Part shown: piece by piece, positions 56,104-64,000 of the stretch
How positions within the stretch are numbered: position 1 is the stretch's first letter
How the letters are laid out: every line of letters starts with the position of its first letter
NCBI RefSeq assembly: GCF_008704855.1
Contig: NZ_CP023691.1
Coordinates: forward strand, 2,356,001-2,420,000
DNA: 64,000 nt
Reading direction: 5' to 3'
DNA from: Streptomyces platensis
Lineage (GTDB): Bacteria; Actinomycetota; Actinomycetes; Streptomycetales; Streptomycetaceae
Made by a program: the position numbers and the translations under genes
The notes under the pieces: generated by a model
The model's database searches: none
Told to the model about the DNA's origin: nothing
The model's input: the letters and a program-made list of their open reading frames with translations, nothing else

Positions 56104-57282
56104 ATAACGATATGGCTGCCCGTCGTACCCCGGCTGCTGGTAGGGCGGATAGGGCTGCTCGGGCGGGAGTTCGGTGTCGCGCTGTTGGGGGACCCAGACG
56201 CCGCCGGGCGGGGTCTCGCCGTAGCCCTGGCCGGGGTACGGGCCGAGCGGCTGTCCCTGGCTGTCGTACTGCTGCGCACCGTAGGGCGGTTGGGCGTACG
56301 GGTCCGGCTGCTCGTACGGGTCGTAGGGCGCGGCGTACTGCTGGGTGCCGAGGTACGGGTCGGCGTAGGGTGCCTGCCCGGCCTGGCCCGGATTGTCGCC
56401 GTAGGCCGCGTAGGGGTCGCCATACGGGTCCTGGGCGGCGGGGCCCTGGCCGTAACTCCCGTCGTACGCATAGCCGTTGCCGTTGGCGTTGGCGGCGGCG
56501 CCGTTGTACGCGTCGTAGCCGTAGTCGTTCTGCGGGCCGCGGGCGTCGGGGCTGTAGATGCCGTACTGGCCGGTCTCGTCGGGCATCGGCTGCGGGGCGT
56601 AGACGGCGCCGCCGTCGGCCCGGGTGTAGTCGTCCTGGGCGGCGAACGGCTGGGTGGCGTAGGCGTCCTGGTCCTGCTGCGGCTGGTAGGGGTCCTGGCT
56701 CCGATAGCCGTCGTCGGCGGGGTAGTTGTAGGAGCCCGGCCCGCCGTAGGAGCCCTGCCCGGCGAACGTGTCCTGCGCGGGAAAAGGGCCCTGGCCGACG
56801 ATGGTTTCCTGCGCGGCGAAGGCGTCCTGGCTCTGGAAACCGCCCGTGCTGTCGAAGGCGTCGCGGCTCTGGAAGCCGCCGGTGCTCTCGAAGGTGTCCG
56901 GGCCGCTATCGGGAGCCGGGGCGGTGCCGCCGGTGGGCGGGACCGCCTCCAAGCCGGAGACCTCCAGGGTCGGTTCGGCGGGCGGCGGCCCGCCCGGGCG
57001 GGCCCGCCGGCGACGGCTCTCGCCGGGCTTGCCGCCCAGCGCCCAGCCGGTGGTGAAGCCGCGGCGGAAGGAGAGCGTGACCTGCGTCTGCCCGATGGCG
57101 AAGGCGATCAGGCCCAGCCCGATCACGATCACCGAGGGGACGATCACGCCGATGACCACGGCGAGGAAGCCGGTGAAGGCGAGCAACCGCCAGCGCAGCC
57201 GCGCCTTGTACTGGAGCAGCACCTCACCGAGCAGCCACAGGGCGACCAGACCGAACGCGATGTAGAGGATCGCCCAGCCCAT
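56101..57282 (-). CDS. Membrane protein with long Tyr/Gln/Pro-rich disordered tail (393 aa)
   Basis: Two N-terminal membrane helices (about residues 3-22 and 32-60) followed from residue about 85 by a disordered cytoplasmic or surface tail dominated by Tyr, Gln, Gly, Pro, Asp and Ala (repeated QDPY, AYGD, PYGAQQYD-like units) to the C-terminus PYRY. ATG 57282 is preceded by AGAGGGG. The TAG stop directly adjoins repeat element 1. Such tails can form condensates, but that is inference. Confidence 0.82.
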   Translation of the reverse strand: MGWAILYIAFGLVALWLLGEVLLQYKARLRWRLLAFTGFLAVVIGVIVPSVIVIGLGLIAFAIGQTQVTLSFRRGFTTGWALGGKPGESRRRRARPGGPPPAEPTLEVSGLEAVPPTGGTAPAPDSGPDTFESTGGFQSRDAFDSTGGFQSQDAFAAQETIVGQGPFPAQDTFAGQGSYGGPGSYNYPADDGYRSQDPYQPQQDQDAYATQPFAAQDDYTRADGGAVYAPQPMPDETGQYGIYSPDARGPQNDYGYDAYNGAAANANGNGYAYDGSYGQGPAAQDPYGDPYAAYGDNPGQAGQAPYADPYLGTQQYAAPYDPYEQPDPYAQPPYGAQQYDSQGQPLGPYPGQGYGETPPGGVWVPQQRDTELPPEQPYPPYQQPGYDGQPYRY

Positions 57283-57318
57283 ATACGCCCCTCTTCCGCC
57301 GCTCGCCGGCCACCGTGA

Positions 57319-58236
57319 TCAGGACTGCTGGTGCAGGCCCAGATTCTCGTAGATTTCCAGGGTCGCCGTGGAGTGGTTCAGGGTAATGAAGTGCAACCCG
57401 GGAACATCCTCGGCCATCAAGCGTGCGCACAGTTCCGTTGCGTACTCGATCCCAATGGAGCGTACCGCCGCGGGGTCGTCCTTGACGGCCAGGATGCGCT
57501 CGGCCAGCTCGGGCGGGAACGCCGCATTGCTGAGCTGAGCGAACCGTTCGATCTGGCGCACGTTCGTCACCGGCATGATCTCCGGAATGATCGGCGTGGA
57601 GCAACCCGCGGCCGTGACCCGGTCCCTGAGCCGGAAGTAGTCCTCCGGGTAGAAGAACATCTGGGTGATGGCGAAGTCCGCACCGGCCCGGCACTTGGTG
57701 ACGAAGTGTGCCACATCGGTGTCCCAGTCCGTCGAGCGCGGATGCATCTCGGGGAAGGCGGCGACACCGACGCAGAAGTCGCCGGACTCCTTGATCAGCC
57801 GGACCAGGTCGGCCGCGTAGCCGACGCCGTCGGGGTGCCTGACCCACTCGCCCATCGGGTCGCCGGGCGGGTCGCCGCGCAGCGCGAGCATATTGCGGAT
57901 CCCGGCGTCGGCGTACTGGCCGATGATGTTGCGCAGATCCGCCGTGGAGTGGTTGACCGCGGTCAGATGGGCGACGGGGGTCAGAGTGGTGTCGGTGGCG
58001 ATGCGCTCGGTGGCGCGCACCGTGCCGTCACGGGAGGTGCCGCCGGCGCCGTACGTCACGGAGACAAAGGTCGGGGAGACGGCCTCGATCCGACGAATGG
58101 CGTTCCACAGGGTCCGCTCACCCTTCTCGGTCTTCGGGGCGGCGAACTCGAACGAATAGGACTGCTTGCCGGAAGCGAGCAGCTCGCGCACCGTGTGCGC
58201 ACGATCAGTCCTGGTGGAAGCTGTACCTAGGGCCAT
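57319..58236 (-). CDS. metF: Methylenetetrahydrofolate reductase (MetF, 305 aa)
   Basis: FAD-dependent TIM-barrel enzyme making 5-methyl-THF for methionine synthesis. Typical motifs: [39 protein letters not shown] and the catalytic region [17 protein letters not shown] 58236 has no ribosome-binding site but a TTAACC box lies about 7 nt upstream, compatible with a leaderless transcript. An inverted repeat ATGTCCA/TGGACAT (58306-58324) lies farther upstream and could be its operator. Confidence 0.95.
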   Translation of the reverse strand: MALGTASTRTDRAHTVRELLASGKQSYSFEFAAPKTEKGERTLWNAIRRIEAVSPTFVSVTYGAGGTSRDGTVRATERIATDTTLTPVAHLTAVNHSTADLRNIIGQYADAGIRNMLALRGDPPGDPMGEWVRHPDGVGYAADLVRLIKESGDFCVGVAAFPEMHPRSTDWDTDVAHFVTKCRAGADFAITQMFFYPEDYFRLRDRVTAAGCSTPIIPEIMPVTNVRQIERFAQLSNAAFPPELAERILAVKDDPAAVRSIGIEYATELCARLMAEDVPGLHFITLNHSTATLEIYENLGLHQQS

Positions 58237-58305
58237 ACCGGCAGGTTAACCAGCGGCGGGGCACACACCAACCGTCTTCGGCGTAATGCCTGGTTGGTCG
58301 GGTTC

Positions 58306-58324
58306 ATGTCCACTGGTTGGACAT
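58306..58324. promoter_or_regulatory. Palindrome upstream of metF, possible operator
   Basis: ATGTCCA (58306-58312) and TGGACAT (58318-58324) flank a 5-nt centre about 70 nt upstream of the metF start and 80 nt after the thiE stop. The symmetry suggests a regulator site; which one is unknown. Confidence 0.45.
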
Positions 58325-58403
58325 TTTCCGGTCTCCGGGACGACAGAAAACCGCCGCTCGACCGTCGACCGCCGCCGCGAAGTGATCCCGGTCGGCCGAG
58401 CAG

Positions 58404-59054
58404 CTAGGCGTCCCAGGTGCGGATGCGCTTGGCCAGGGCGGCGGCCGCCGCTCCCGGGTCGTCCGCCTCGGTGATCGCGCGGACCACGACGACCCGGCGG
58501 GCGCCGGCGGTCAGCACCTCGTCCAGATTCCCGGCGTCGATCCCGCCGATCGCGAACCAGGGGCGCTCGGGGCTCCGGGCGGCGGTGTAGCGGACCAGGT
58601 CGAGGCCGGGGGCGTGGCGGCCCGGCTTGGTGGGCGTGGGCCAGCACGGGCCCGTGCAGAAGTAGTCCACGCCGGGCTCGGTGAGCGCGGCGTCCACCTC
58701 GGCCTCGGCATGGGTGGAGCGGCCTATGAGGACGTCCGGGCCGAGGACGGCGCGGGCGGCCGGGACCGGCAGATCGCCCTGACCGAGGTGCAGCACCTCG
58801 CTGCCGGCCGCATGGGCGACATCCGCCCGGTCGTTGACCGCCAGCAGCTTGCCGTGCCGCCGGCAGGCGTCCGCGAAGACCTCCAGGTGCCGGAGCTCCT
58901 CACCGGCCTCCATGCCCTTGTCCCGCAGCTGGACGATGTCCACACCGGAGGCGAGCACGGCGTCCAGGAACTGCGGCAGATCGCCCTGCCGCTTGCGGGC
59001 GTCGGTGCAGAGATAGAGCCGGGCATCGGCCAGGGCCTGTCGTGCGGTGCTCAT
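58404..59054 (-). CDS. thiE: Thiamine-phosphate synthase (ThiE, 216 aa)
   Basis: TIM-barrel enzyme joining HMP-PP and thiazole phosphate. Motifs: [37 protein letters not shown], and [21 protein letters not shown] 59054 follows GGGGGAAG. It lies away from thiO-thiS-thiG, on the opposite strand, and has no visible TPP riboswitch of its own. Confidence 0.95.
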   Translation of the reverse strand: MSTARQALADARLYLCTDARKRQGDLPQFLDAVLASGVDIVQLRDKGMEAGEELRHLEVFADACRRHGKLLAVNDRADVAHAAGSEVLHLGQGDLPVPAARAVLGPDVLIGRSTHAEAEVDAALTEPGVDYFCTGPCWPTPTKPGRHAPGLDLVRYTAARSPERPWFAIGGIDAGNLDEVLTAGARRVVVVRAITEADDPGAAAAALAKRIRTWDA

Positions 59055-59167
59055 CGGGCGGCTTCCCCCCAGGTCGGGGGCGTACGGCCGGGCCTTCCGG
59101 CACGTACGCCCCTCGGGTGCGGTTACGGATGCGGGTGCGGCGGCTGGACGGGAGCGCGCCGGGCGGG

Positions 59168-59533
59168 TCAGACGGCGAGCGCCTGGGCCCGGCGCTTCAC
59201 CTCCGTGCCGCGATTCTCGCGCAGCGCCTGGGCAGGCGTGCCGGGCAGGGTGTCATCCGGGGTGAACAGCCACTCCAGCATCTCCTCATCGGTGAAGCCG
59301 TCGTCCTTGAGGAGGGTGAGGGTGCCGACGAGGCCCTTGACCACCTTGTCGTCCTTGATGAAATCGGCGGGCACATGCAGCGCCCGGTTCTCGCCGCGGC
59401 GCACCGCGATCAGCTGGCCCTCCTTGACCAGCTGCCGCACGCGCGTCACCTCGACTCCGAATTGTTCGGCGATGTCGGGGAGGGTGAGCCAGGCGGGGAC
59501 GAGTCCATCGATGTTTGCGTCAATCTCGGTCAC
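59168..59533 (-). CDS. Rv2175c-family DNA-binding protein (121 aa)
   Basis: N-terminal winged helix-turn-helix ([44 protein letters not shown]) and a C-terminal Rv2175c domain ([27 protein letters not shown]). In mycobacteria this protein is a substrate of the neighbouring Ser/Thr kinase PknL. GTG 59533 (VTEIDAN) is preferred over a Met at 59599 that would add unrelated residues. A kinase-type gene starts at 63975 in this window. Confidence 0.9.
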   Translation of the reverse strand: MTEIDANIDGLVPAWLTLPDIAEQFGVEVTRVRQLVKEGQLIAVRRGENRALHVPADFIKDDKVVKGLVGTLTLLKDDGFTDEEMLEWLFTPDDTLPGTPAQALRENRGTEVKRRAQALAV

Positions 59534-59645
59534 AGGACAAGCCTGCCACCTCGCACTGACAGCCGGTAGCCGGGCATCGCCATCAGGGGCTTCGTGCACA
59601 CCGGAGGGTGACGGCGGCCGCCCGGCAACCGGCGGCCACCGCGCG

Positions 59646-60887
59646 CTACACGGCGGCGGCCTTCAGCGGTACGGACGCGTTCGCGGCCCGCTCGCGGTCC
59701 AGTACGACGCTCCGCTCGATCAGCTTGCGCCCCTGGGCGAGGTCCCGCGGCCGCCCCACGGCCAGCAGCGCGACGAGCCGTCCCTCCCTCAGCCAGATCA
59801 CCGACCAGGCGGCCCCCGCCGGGTCGCCGCGCCAGACCAGCTCGTCGGCGTTGCCGTGGTGGCCCGCGTACTGCACGAAGCGGCCGAACTGCTCCGACCA
59901 GAAGTACGGCACGGGGTCGTAGACCAGCCCTTCGGCGTCGCCGCGGGCGATGTTCTCGGCGACCGTACGGGGGCCCTGGAGGGCGTTGTCCCAGTGGTGG
60001 ATCAGCAGGCGGGTGCCGTAACGGGCCGACGGGAAGGAGGCGCAGTCGCCGACCGCGTAGACATCGGGCACGGAGGTGCGCAGCCGGTCGTCGGCGAGGA
60101 CGGAGCCGTCCTGCGGGGAGACCTCGACGCCCGAGCCGGCCAGCCAGCCAGTCGCGGGCCGGGCGCCGATCCCGATGACCACCGCGTCGGCGGGCAGGGT
60201 CACGCCGTCCGCGAGGGTGACCGCGCCCGCGGTGACGGACGCGACCCGGGCGCCGGTGCGCAGCTCGGCGCCGGCGTCCGTGTACCAGCCGGTCATGTGG
60301 GCGGCCACCTCGGCGGGCAGCGCACCGGCCAGCGGGCGCTCGGCGGCCTCGACGACGGTGACCGCGCAGCCCGCCTCCCGGGCCGCGGTCGCGAACTCGG
60401 CGCCGATCCAGCCGGCCCCGACGACCACGATCTCGTGCTGGGCGGCGAGCACCGGACGCAGCCGCTCGGCGTCGTCGAGGGTACGCAGCAGGTGGACGCC
60501 GGGCATGCCTTCACTGCCGGGCAGCACGATCGGTTCGGCGCCGGTGGCGAGGACCGCGTAGTCGTAGGGGATGGGGCCGTCGGCGGTCTCGACGAGGCGG
60601 GCGTCCGGTAGCAGGGCGGTGACCGGGTGGCCCAGACGGAGCTCGATGTCGAGGCCGGCGAAGTCGATGTCGAAGGTGGAGCCCTCGGCCTTGCCCAGCA
60701 GGACCGCCTTGGACAGCGGCGGGCGGTCATAGGGCTGGTGGGGCTCGTCGCCGAGGAGCGTGATCGCACCGCGCCAGCCCTGTTCGCGCAGGGCGACCGC
60801 GGTCTGCACACCCGCGATTCCCGCGCCGATGATCACGACGCGCGGCGTGCGGTCAGGGGCCTGGGAGGACTTGCTCTGCTCGCTCAC
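59646..60887 (-). CDS. Ferredoxin-reductase-like FAD/NAD(P) oxidoreductase (413 aa)
   Basis: Two Rossmann nucleotide sites: FAD loop VVIIGAGIAGVQTAVAL and NAD(P)H loop IVVVGAGWIGAEFATAA, then the FAD-contacting motif VYAVGDCASF and C-terminal ferredoxin-reductase domain. It belongs to the rubredoxin/ferredoxin reductase family that feeds electrons to oxygenases or ferredoxins; partner unknown. GTG 60887 is 6 nt downstream of a TAGAGT box with no ribosome-binding site, so it may be leaderless. Divergent from thiO. Confidence 0.9.
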   Translation of the reverse strand: MSEQSKSSQAPDRTPRVVIIGAGIAGVQTAVALREQGWRGAITLLGDEPHQPYDRPPLSKAVLLGKAEGSTFDIDFAGLDIELRLGHPVTALLPDARLVETADGPIPYDYAVLATGAEPIVLPGSEGMPGVHLLRTLDDAERLRPVLAAQHEIVVVGAGWIGAEFATAAREAGCAVTVVEAAERPLAGALPAEVAAHMTGWYTDAGAELRTGARVASVTAGAVTLADGVTLPADAVVIGIGARPATGWLAGSGVEVSPQDGSVLADDRLRTSVPDVYAVGDCASFPSARYGTRLLIHHWDNALQGPRTVAENIARGDAEGLVYDPVPYFWSEQFGRFVQYAGHHGNADELVWRGDPAGAAWSVIWLREGRLVALLAVGRPRDLAQGRKLIERSVVLDRERAANASVPLKAAAV

Positions 60888-61048
60888 CCGATCACTCTAG
60901 GACGGTCCGTGACGCCGCTCGCAGCAGCACGCAAGGAGATCTCTGACACACCGTCACCGTCGGCCGTCCCGGAAATCGGGCCCCTGGGTGCCGGGGGCCG
61001 TGCCTTACGGCGTCTCGCGGCCCCGTATTAGGCTGACGGATACACGCA

Positions 61049-61140
61049 CTCGCGGGAGCCCGGACGTACCGGGCTGAGAGGGAGGCTGGCCGGCCTCCGA
61101 CCGTACGAACCTGATCCGGGTCATGCCGGCGAAGGGAGGG
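61049..61140 (+). ncRNA. TPP (THI-box) riboswitch upstream of thiO-thiS-thiG
   Basis: The THI-box core is present: CTGAGAGG (61074-61081) and CTGATCCGGGTCATGCCGGC with the following GAAGGGAGG (61111-61139). The P1 closing strand overlaps the thiO ribosome-binding site (GGGAGG, 61134-61139), and there is no terminator. TPP binding would therefore block translation initiation. A GATACACG patch just upstream could be the promoter -10 region. Confidence 0.92.
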
Positions 61141-61151
61141 GCTGAAAGATC

Positions 61152-62375
61152 ATGCATCCACCTGCCACACCGACGGGACCGGCCGCGCCGCGTCCCGATG
61201 TGCTCGTTCTCGGCGGCGGCGTCATCGGCCTGGTCACCGCCTGGCGGGCGGCCGGCCGCGGGCTGACCGTCGCGCTGGCCGATCCCGCGCCCGGCGGCGG
61301 TGCGGCCCGGGTCGCGGCCGGGATGCTGGCCGCGGTCACCGAGCTCCACTACGGCGAGCAGACCCTGCTGGGCCTCAATCTCGCCTCGGCGCAGCGCTAT
61401 CCGCGGTTCACCGAAGAGCTGGAGGAGGCCGCCGGGCAGCGGATCGGCTACCGGCGGTGCGGCACCCTGGCCGTCGCGCTGGACGCCGATGACCGCGCCC
61501 ATCTGCGCGAGCTGCACGCGCTCCAGACCCGCTCCGGACTGGACTCGCAGTGGCTCACGGGGCGCGAGTGCCGCCGCCTGGAGCCGATGCTGGCCCCCGG
61601 GGTGCGCGGCGGGCTGCGGGTGGACGGCGATCATCAGGTCGATCCGCGGCGGCTGGTGAGCGCCCTGCTGGCCGCGTGTGAGCGCGCCGGCGTGGCGTTC
61701 CACCGGAGCGCGGCGGTCCGGCTGACGGTCGGCGGCGGGCGCGCCACGGGCGCCGAACTCGCCGACGGCACCCGGCTGTCGGCGGGTCAGGTCGTGCTGG
61801 CGGCGGGCAGCCACAGCGGCGGTCTCGCCGGTGTCCCCGACGAGGTGCTGCCGCCGGTGCGGCCGGTCAAGGGCCAGGTGCTGCGGCTGCGGCTGCCGGA
61901 GGTGCCCGCGGGCAGTCCCGCCTTCCTGTCGCGCACCGTACGGGCCGTCGTCCGCGGCGGTCCCCTCTACCTGGTGCCGCGGGAGAACGGCGAACTGGTC
62001 GTCGGCGCCACCAGCGAGGAGCTGGGCTGGGACACCACCGTGACCGCCGGCGGGGTCTACGAGCTGCTGCGGGATGCCCATGAGCTGGTCCCCGGCATCA
62101 CCGAGCTGCCGCTGGTCGAGACCTGCGCCGGGCTGCGTCCCACCTCCCCCGACAACGCGCCGCTCCTGGGGCCGACCGCACTGCCCGGCCTCCACCTGGC
62201 CACCGGCCACTACCGCAACGGGGTGCTGCTGACGCCGGTCACCGGTGACGCGATGGCCGAGGTCCTGACCACCGGGAGCCTCCCCGAGGAGGCCCGCCCC
62301 TTCTCCCCCGCGCGCTTCTCCCCCGCCACCCCGGGGCCGGCACCCACCCGTGCCCCCGAGGAGCAGCCCGTATGA
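61152..62375 (+). CDS. thiO: Glycine oxidase ThiO (407 aa)
   Basis: FAD-dependent amine oxidase (DAAO fold) that makes dehydroglycine for thiazole synthesis. The Rossmann loop VLVLGGGVIGLVTAWRAA and C-terminal GLRPTSPDNAPLLGPTALPGLHLATGHYRNGVLL fit ThiO. ATG 61152, 12 nt after the riboswitch ribosome-binding site, is the first in frame. Its TGA overlaps the ATG of a 27-codon micro-ORF that leads to thiS. Confidence 0.94.
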   Translation: MHPPATPTGPAAPRPDVLVLGGGVIGLVTAWRAAGRGLTVALADPAPGGGAARVAAGMLAAVTELHYGEQTLLGLNLASAQRYPRFTEELEEAAGQRIGYRRCGTLAVALDADDRAHLRELHALQTRSGLDSQWLTGRECRRLEPMLAPGVRGGLRVDGDHQVDPRRLVSALLAACERAGVAFHRSAAVRLTVGGGRATGAELADGTRLSAGQVVLAAGSHSGGLAGVPDEVLPPVRPVKGQVLRLRLPEVPAGSPAFLSRTVRAVVRGGPLYLVPRENGELVVGATSEELGWDTTVTAGGVYELLRDAHELVPGITELPLVETCAGLRPTSPDNAPLLGPTALPGLHLATGHYRNGVLLTPVTGDAMAEVLTTGSLPEEARPFSPARFSPATPGPAPTRAPEEQPV

Positions 62376-62455
62376 GCGAGCGCATCGAGCGAACCGTGAA
62401 CAGGCGCGCGGGCGGCGAGGGCCGGCCCGCCGAACGAAGCGAGGCCGGCGCATGA
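62372..62455 (+). CDS. 27-aa micro-ORF bridging thiO and thiS (family A)
   Basis: ATGA at both ends: ATG 62372 overlaps the thiO stop and TGA 62453 overlaps the thiS ATG at 62452. The product MSERIERTVNRR...AERSEAGA has the same length and end pattern as the micro-ORF before rsmH. Its last codons supply GCGAGG 7 nt before the thiS ATG, that is, a ribosome-binding site encoded in the micro-ORF. Confidence 0.55.
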   Translation: MSERIERTVNRRAGGEGRPAERSEAGA

Positions 62456-62667
62456 GCGCGTCCACCGTGTCCGTGTCCGTCAACGGCGAGGCCCGTGAGA
62501 TCCCCGGCGGACTCACCCTCGACCGGCTCGTCGCGACGCTGTCCCAGGCACCGGCCGGGGTGGCCGCGGCGGTCAACGAAGTCGTGGTGCCGCGCACCCA
62601 GTGGCCCACCACCCCGCTCGGCGACGGCGACCGCGTCGAGGTACTCACCGCGGTCCAGGGAGGCTGA
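62452..62667 (+). CDS. thiS: Sulfur carrier protein ThiS (71 aa)
   Basis: Ubiquitin-like sulfur carrier with C-terminal Gly-Gly (VQGG), thiocarboxylated for thiazole synthesis. ATG 62452 (MSASTVSVSVNGEAREIPGG) is fixed by the overlap with the micro-ORF; the frame upstream to 62350 is read-through. The stop lies 9 nt before thiG. Confidence 0.93.
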   Translation: MSASTVSVSVNGEAREIPGGLTLDRLVATLSQAPAGVAAAVNEVVVPRTQWPTTPLGDGDRVEVLTAVQGG

Positions 62668-63471
<804 letters not shown>

Positions 63472-63950
63472 CCCCACGTTTTCGGCTTTCCCGCCGTAGG
63501 TGTTGCTCGCCGTTGCGCCTGCGGCGGGCGGGGTCCGCTGCGCGGGGCTGTGGGTGCGGTGACGGACCTCCGGGGCCGGTGTGTGGGACTGCTTCGCTTT
63601 ACGTCCCACACACCGGCCCCTCCGGCCCGTCCCCTCCCGTGGGGGAGTGAGTACAGGTGGGTGGGGGCGGGCGCTGTGGCTGATTTCCCCCGATGACGAG
63701 GCGCGCCGGACCACTACGGTCAGCCCCACCGGCCTTCTTCCCCACCCCCAACGGGAGGGGACGGGCCGGAGCGGGTGGGGGTTTCCGGACGTAAAGCGAA
63801 GCAGTCCGGAAACCCCCACCCGCGCAGGCCCGTCACCGCACCCCGACAGCCCCGCGCAGCGGCAACGCCCGCCGCAGGCGCAACGGCGGGGAACCCGCAA
63901 ACGTCGGCCGAGGCAAAGCGCAGCGGAACGGCGGGAAAGCAACAACGTAG
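63472..63950. repeat. Repeat element 2: second inverted pair of hairpin units
   Basis: Same construction as element 1. The left unit begins CCCCACGTTTTCGGCTTTCC directly after the thiG TAG; the right unit (about 63735-63950) is inverted and ends GCGGGAAAGCAACAACGTAG. Hairpins: 63572-63589 with 63603-63620 (18 bp) and 63771-63790 with 63804-63823 (20 bp), again with the identical 13-nt loops. The right unit carries an extra about 30-nt segment (AAACGTCGGCCGAGGC region) absent from element 1. The -10-like box of the kinase gene follows 11 nt later. Confidence 0.85.
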
Positions 63951-63960
63951 GAATAGGCCA

Positions 63961-63966
63961 TACACT
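63961..63966 (+). promoter_or_regulatory. -10-like TACACT of a leaderless gene
   Basis: TACACT ends 8 nt before GTG 63975 with no ribosome-binding site between them; the same arrangement occurs at 6789, 8436, 52325 and 53327. Any -35 would fall inside the end of repeat element 2. Confidence 0.5.
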
Positions 63967-63974
63967 CGTTTGCC

Positions 63975-64000
63975 GTGGATACGACCCTTCAGGACCCCCT
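63975..64000 (+). CDS. Start of a probable PASTA-type Ser/Thr protein kinase, cut by window edge
   Basis: Only nine codons are visible, reading VDTTLQDPL from GTG 63975. This N-terminus matches my memory of the Streptomyces PknB/PknL-like kinase located after the thi genes, and the Rv2175c-like gene nearby supports that. The kinase domain itself is outside the window, so this is a position-based call. Confidence 0.5.

Overview
The window is a typical Streptomyces chromosomal core segment. It has very high GC with strong third-position GC bias (hence long antisense shadow frames), many GTG starts, and a gene order matching the conserved dnaE – ileS – dcw – metF – thi stretch of Streptomyces chromosomes. 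No tRNA, rRNA, CRISPR array, transposase or prophage gene was seen.

Layout. 1-5.1 kb: an NYN-domain protein (cut by the left edge), a small Gln/Lys-rich protein and dnaE. 5.3-13.7 kb: a DUF2252 protein, a tandemly duplicated two-gene module (membrane protein plus membrane-anchored CxxC thioredoxin-fold protein), a Tat-exported PhoD phosphatase, a dienelactone-hydrolase-like enzyme and an MscS channel. 13.7-18 kb: a Na+/H+ antiporter, an RluD pseudouridine synthase, lspA and a histone-H1-like/DksA fusion. 18.3-21.8 kb: an ileS T-box leader and a eukaryote-like ileS. 21.9-40.1 kb, minus strand: the actinobacterial division and cell wall cluster in transcription order rsmH-ftsL-ftsI-murE-murF-mraY-murD-ftsW-murG-ftsQ-ftsZ-pgeF-ylmE-sepF-yggT-divIVA, with several 4-nt stop/start overlaps. 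A promoter with TTGACC and TAAAGT boxes lies near 40.3 kb. The cluster lacks mraZ, murC, ddl and ftsA, as expected in this group. 40.5-48.9 kb: a beta-carbonic anhydrase, a MoxR/DUF58/transglutaminase operon, a DUF3040 protein, a methyltransferase and a HEPN-like protein. 49.1-53 kb: a TetR-controlled YhgE/Pip-type exporter with a degenerate ATPase partner. 53.3-58.2 kb: a DUF4126 protein, a CrtI-like oxidoreductase, a low-complexity membrane protein and metF. 58.4-63.5 kb: thiamine genes (thiE; a TPP riboswitch with thiO-thiS-thiG) flanking an Rv2175c-like DNA-binding protein and an FAD reductase. At 63,975 a gene begins whose first codons look like a PASTA-type Ser/Thr kinase.

Two families of non-standard sequence stand out. 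The first is a dispersed repeat of about 200 nt arranged as head-to-head inverted pairs (55,569-56,103 and 63,472-63,950). All four units contain a perfect 18-20 bp hairpin with the same 13-nt loop but different, co-varying stems, and three of the four outer ends abut a TAG stop codon. The second is a set of micro-ORFs (27, 27 and 58 codons) that end in an ATGA overlap with a real gene (rsmH, thiS, transglutaminase). Two are the same length with matching ends (MSERxER...AER). Both are visible directly; their function is inference.

Many genes here have a -10-like hexamer 6-8 nt before the start codon and no Shine-Dalgarno sequence, suggesting leaderless transcription, which is common in Streptomyces.
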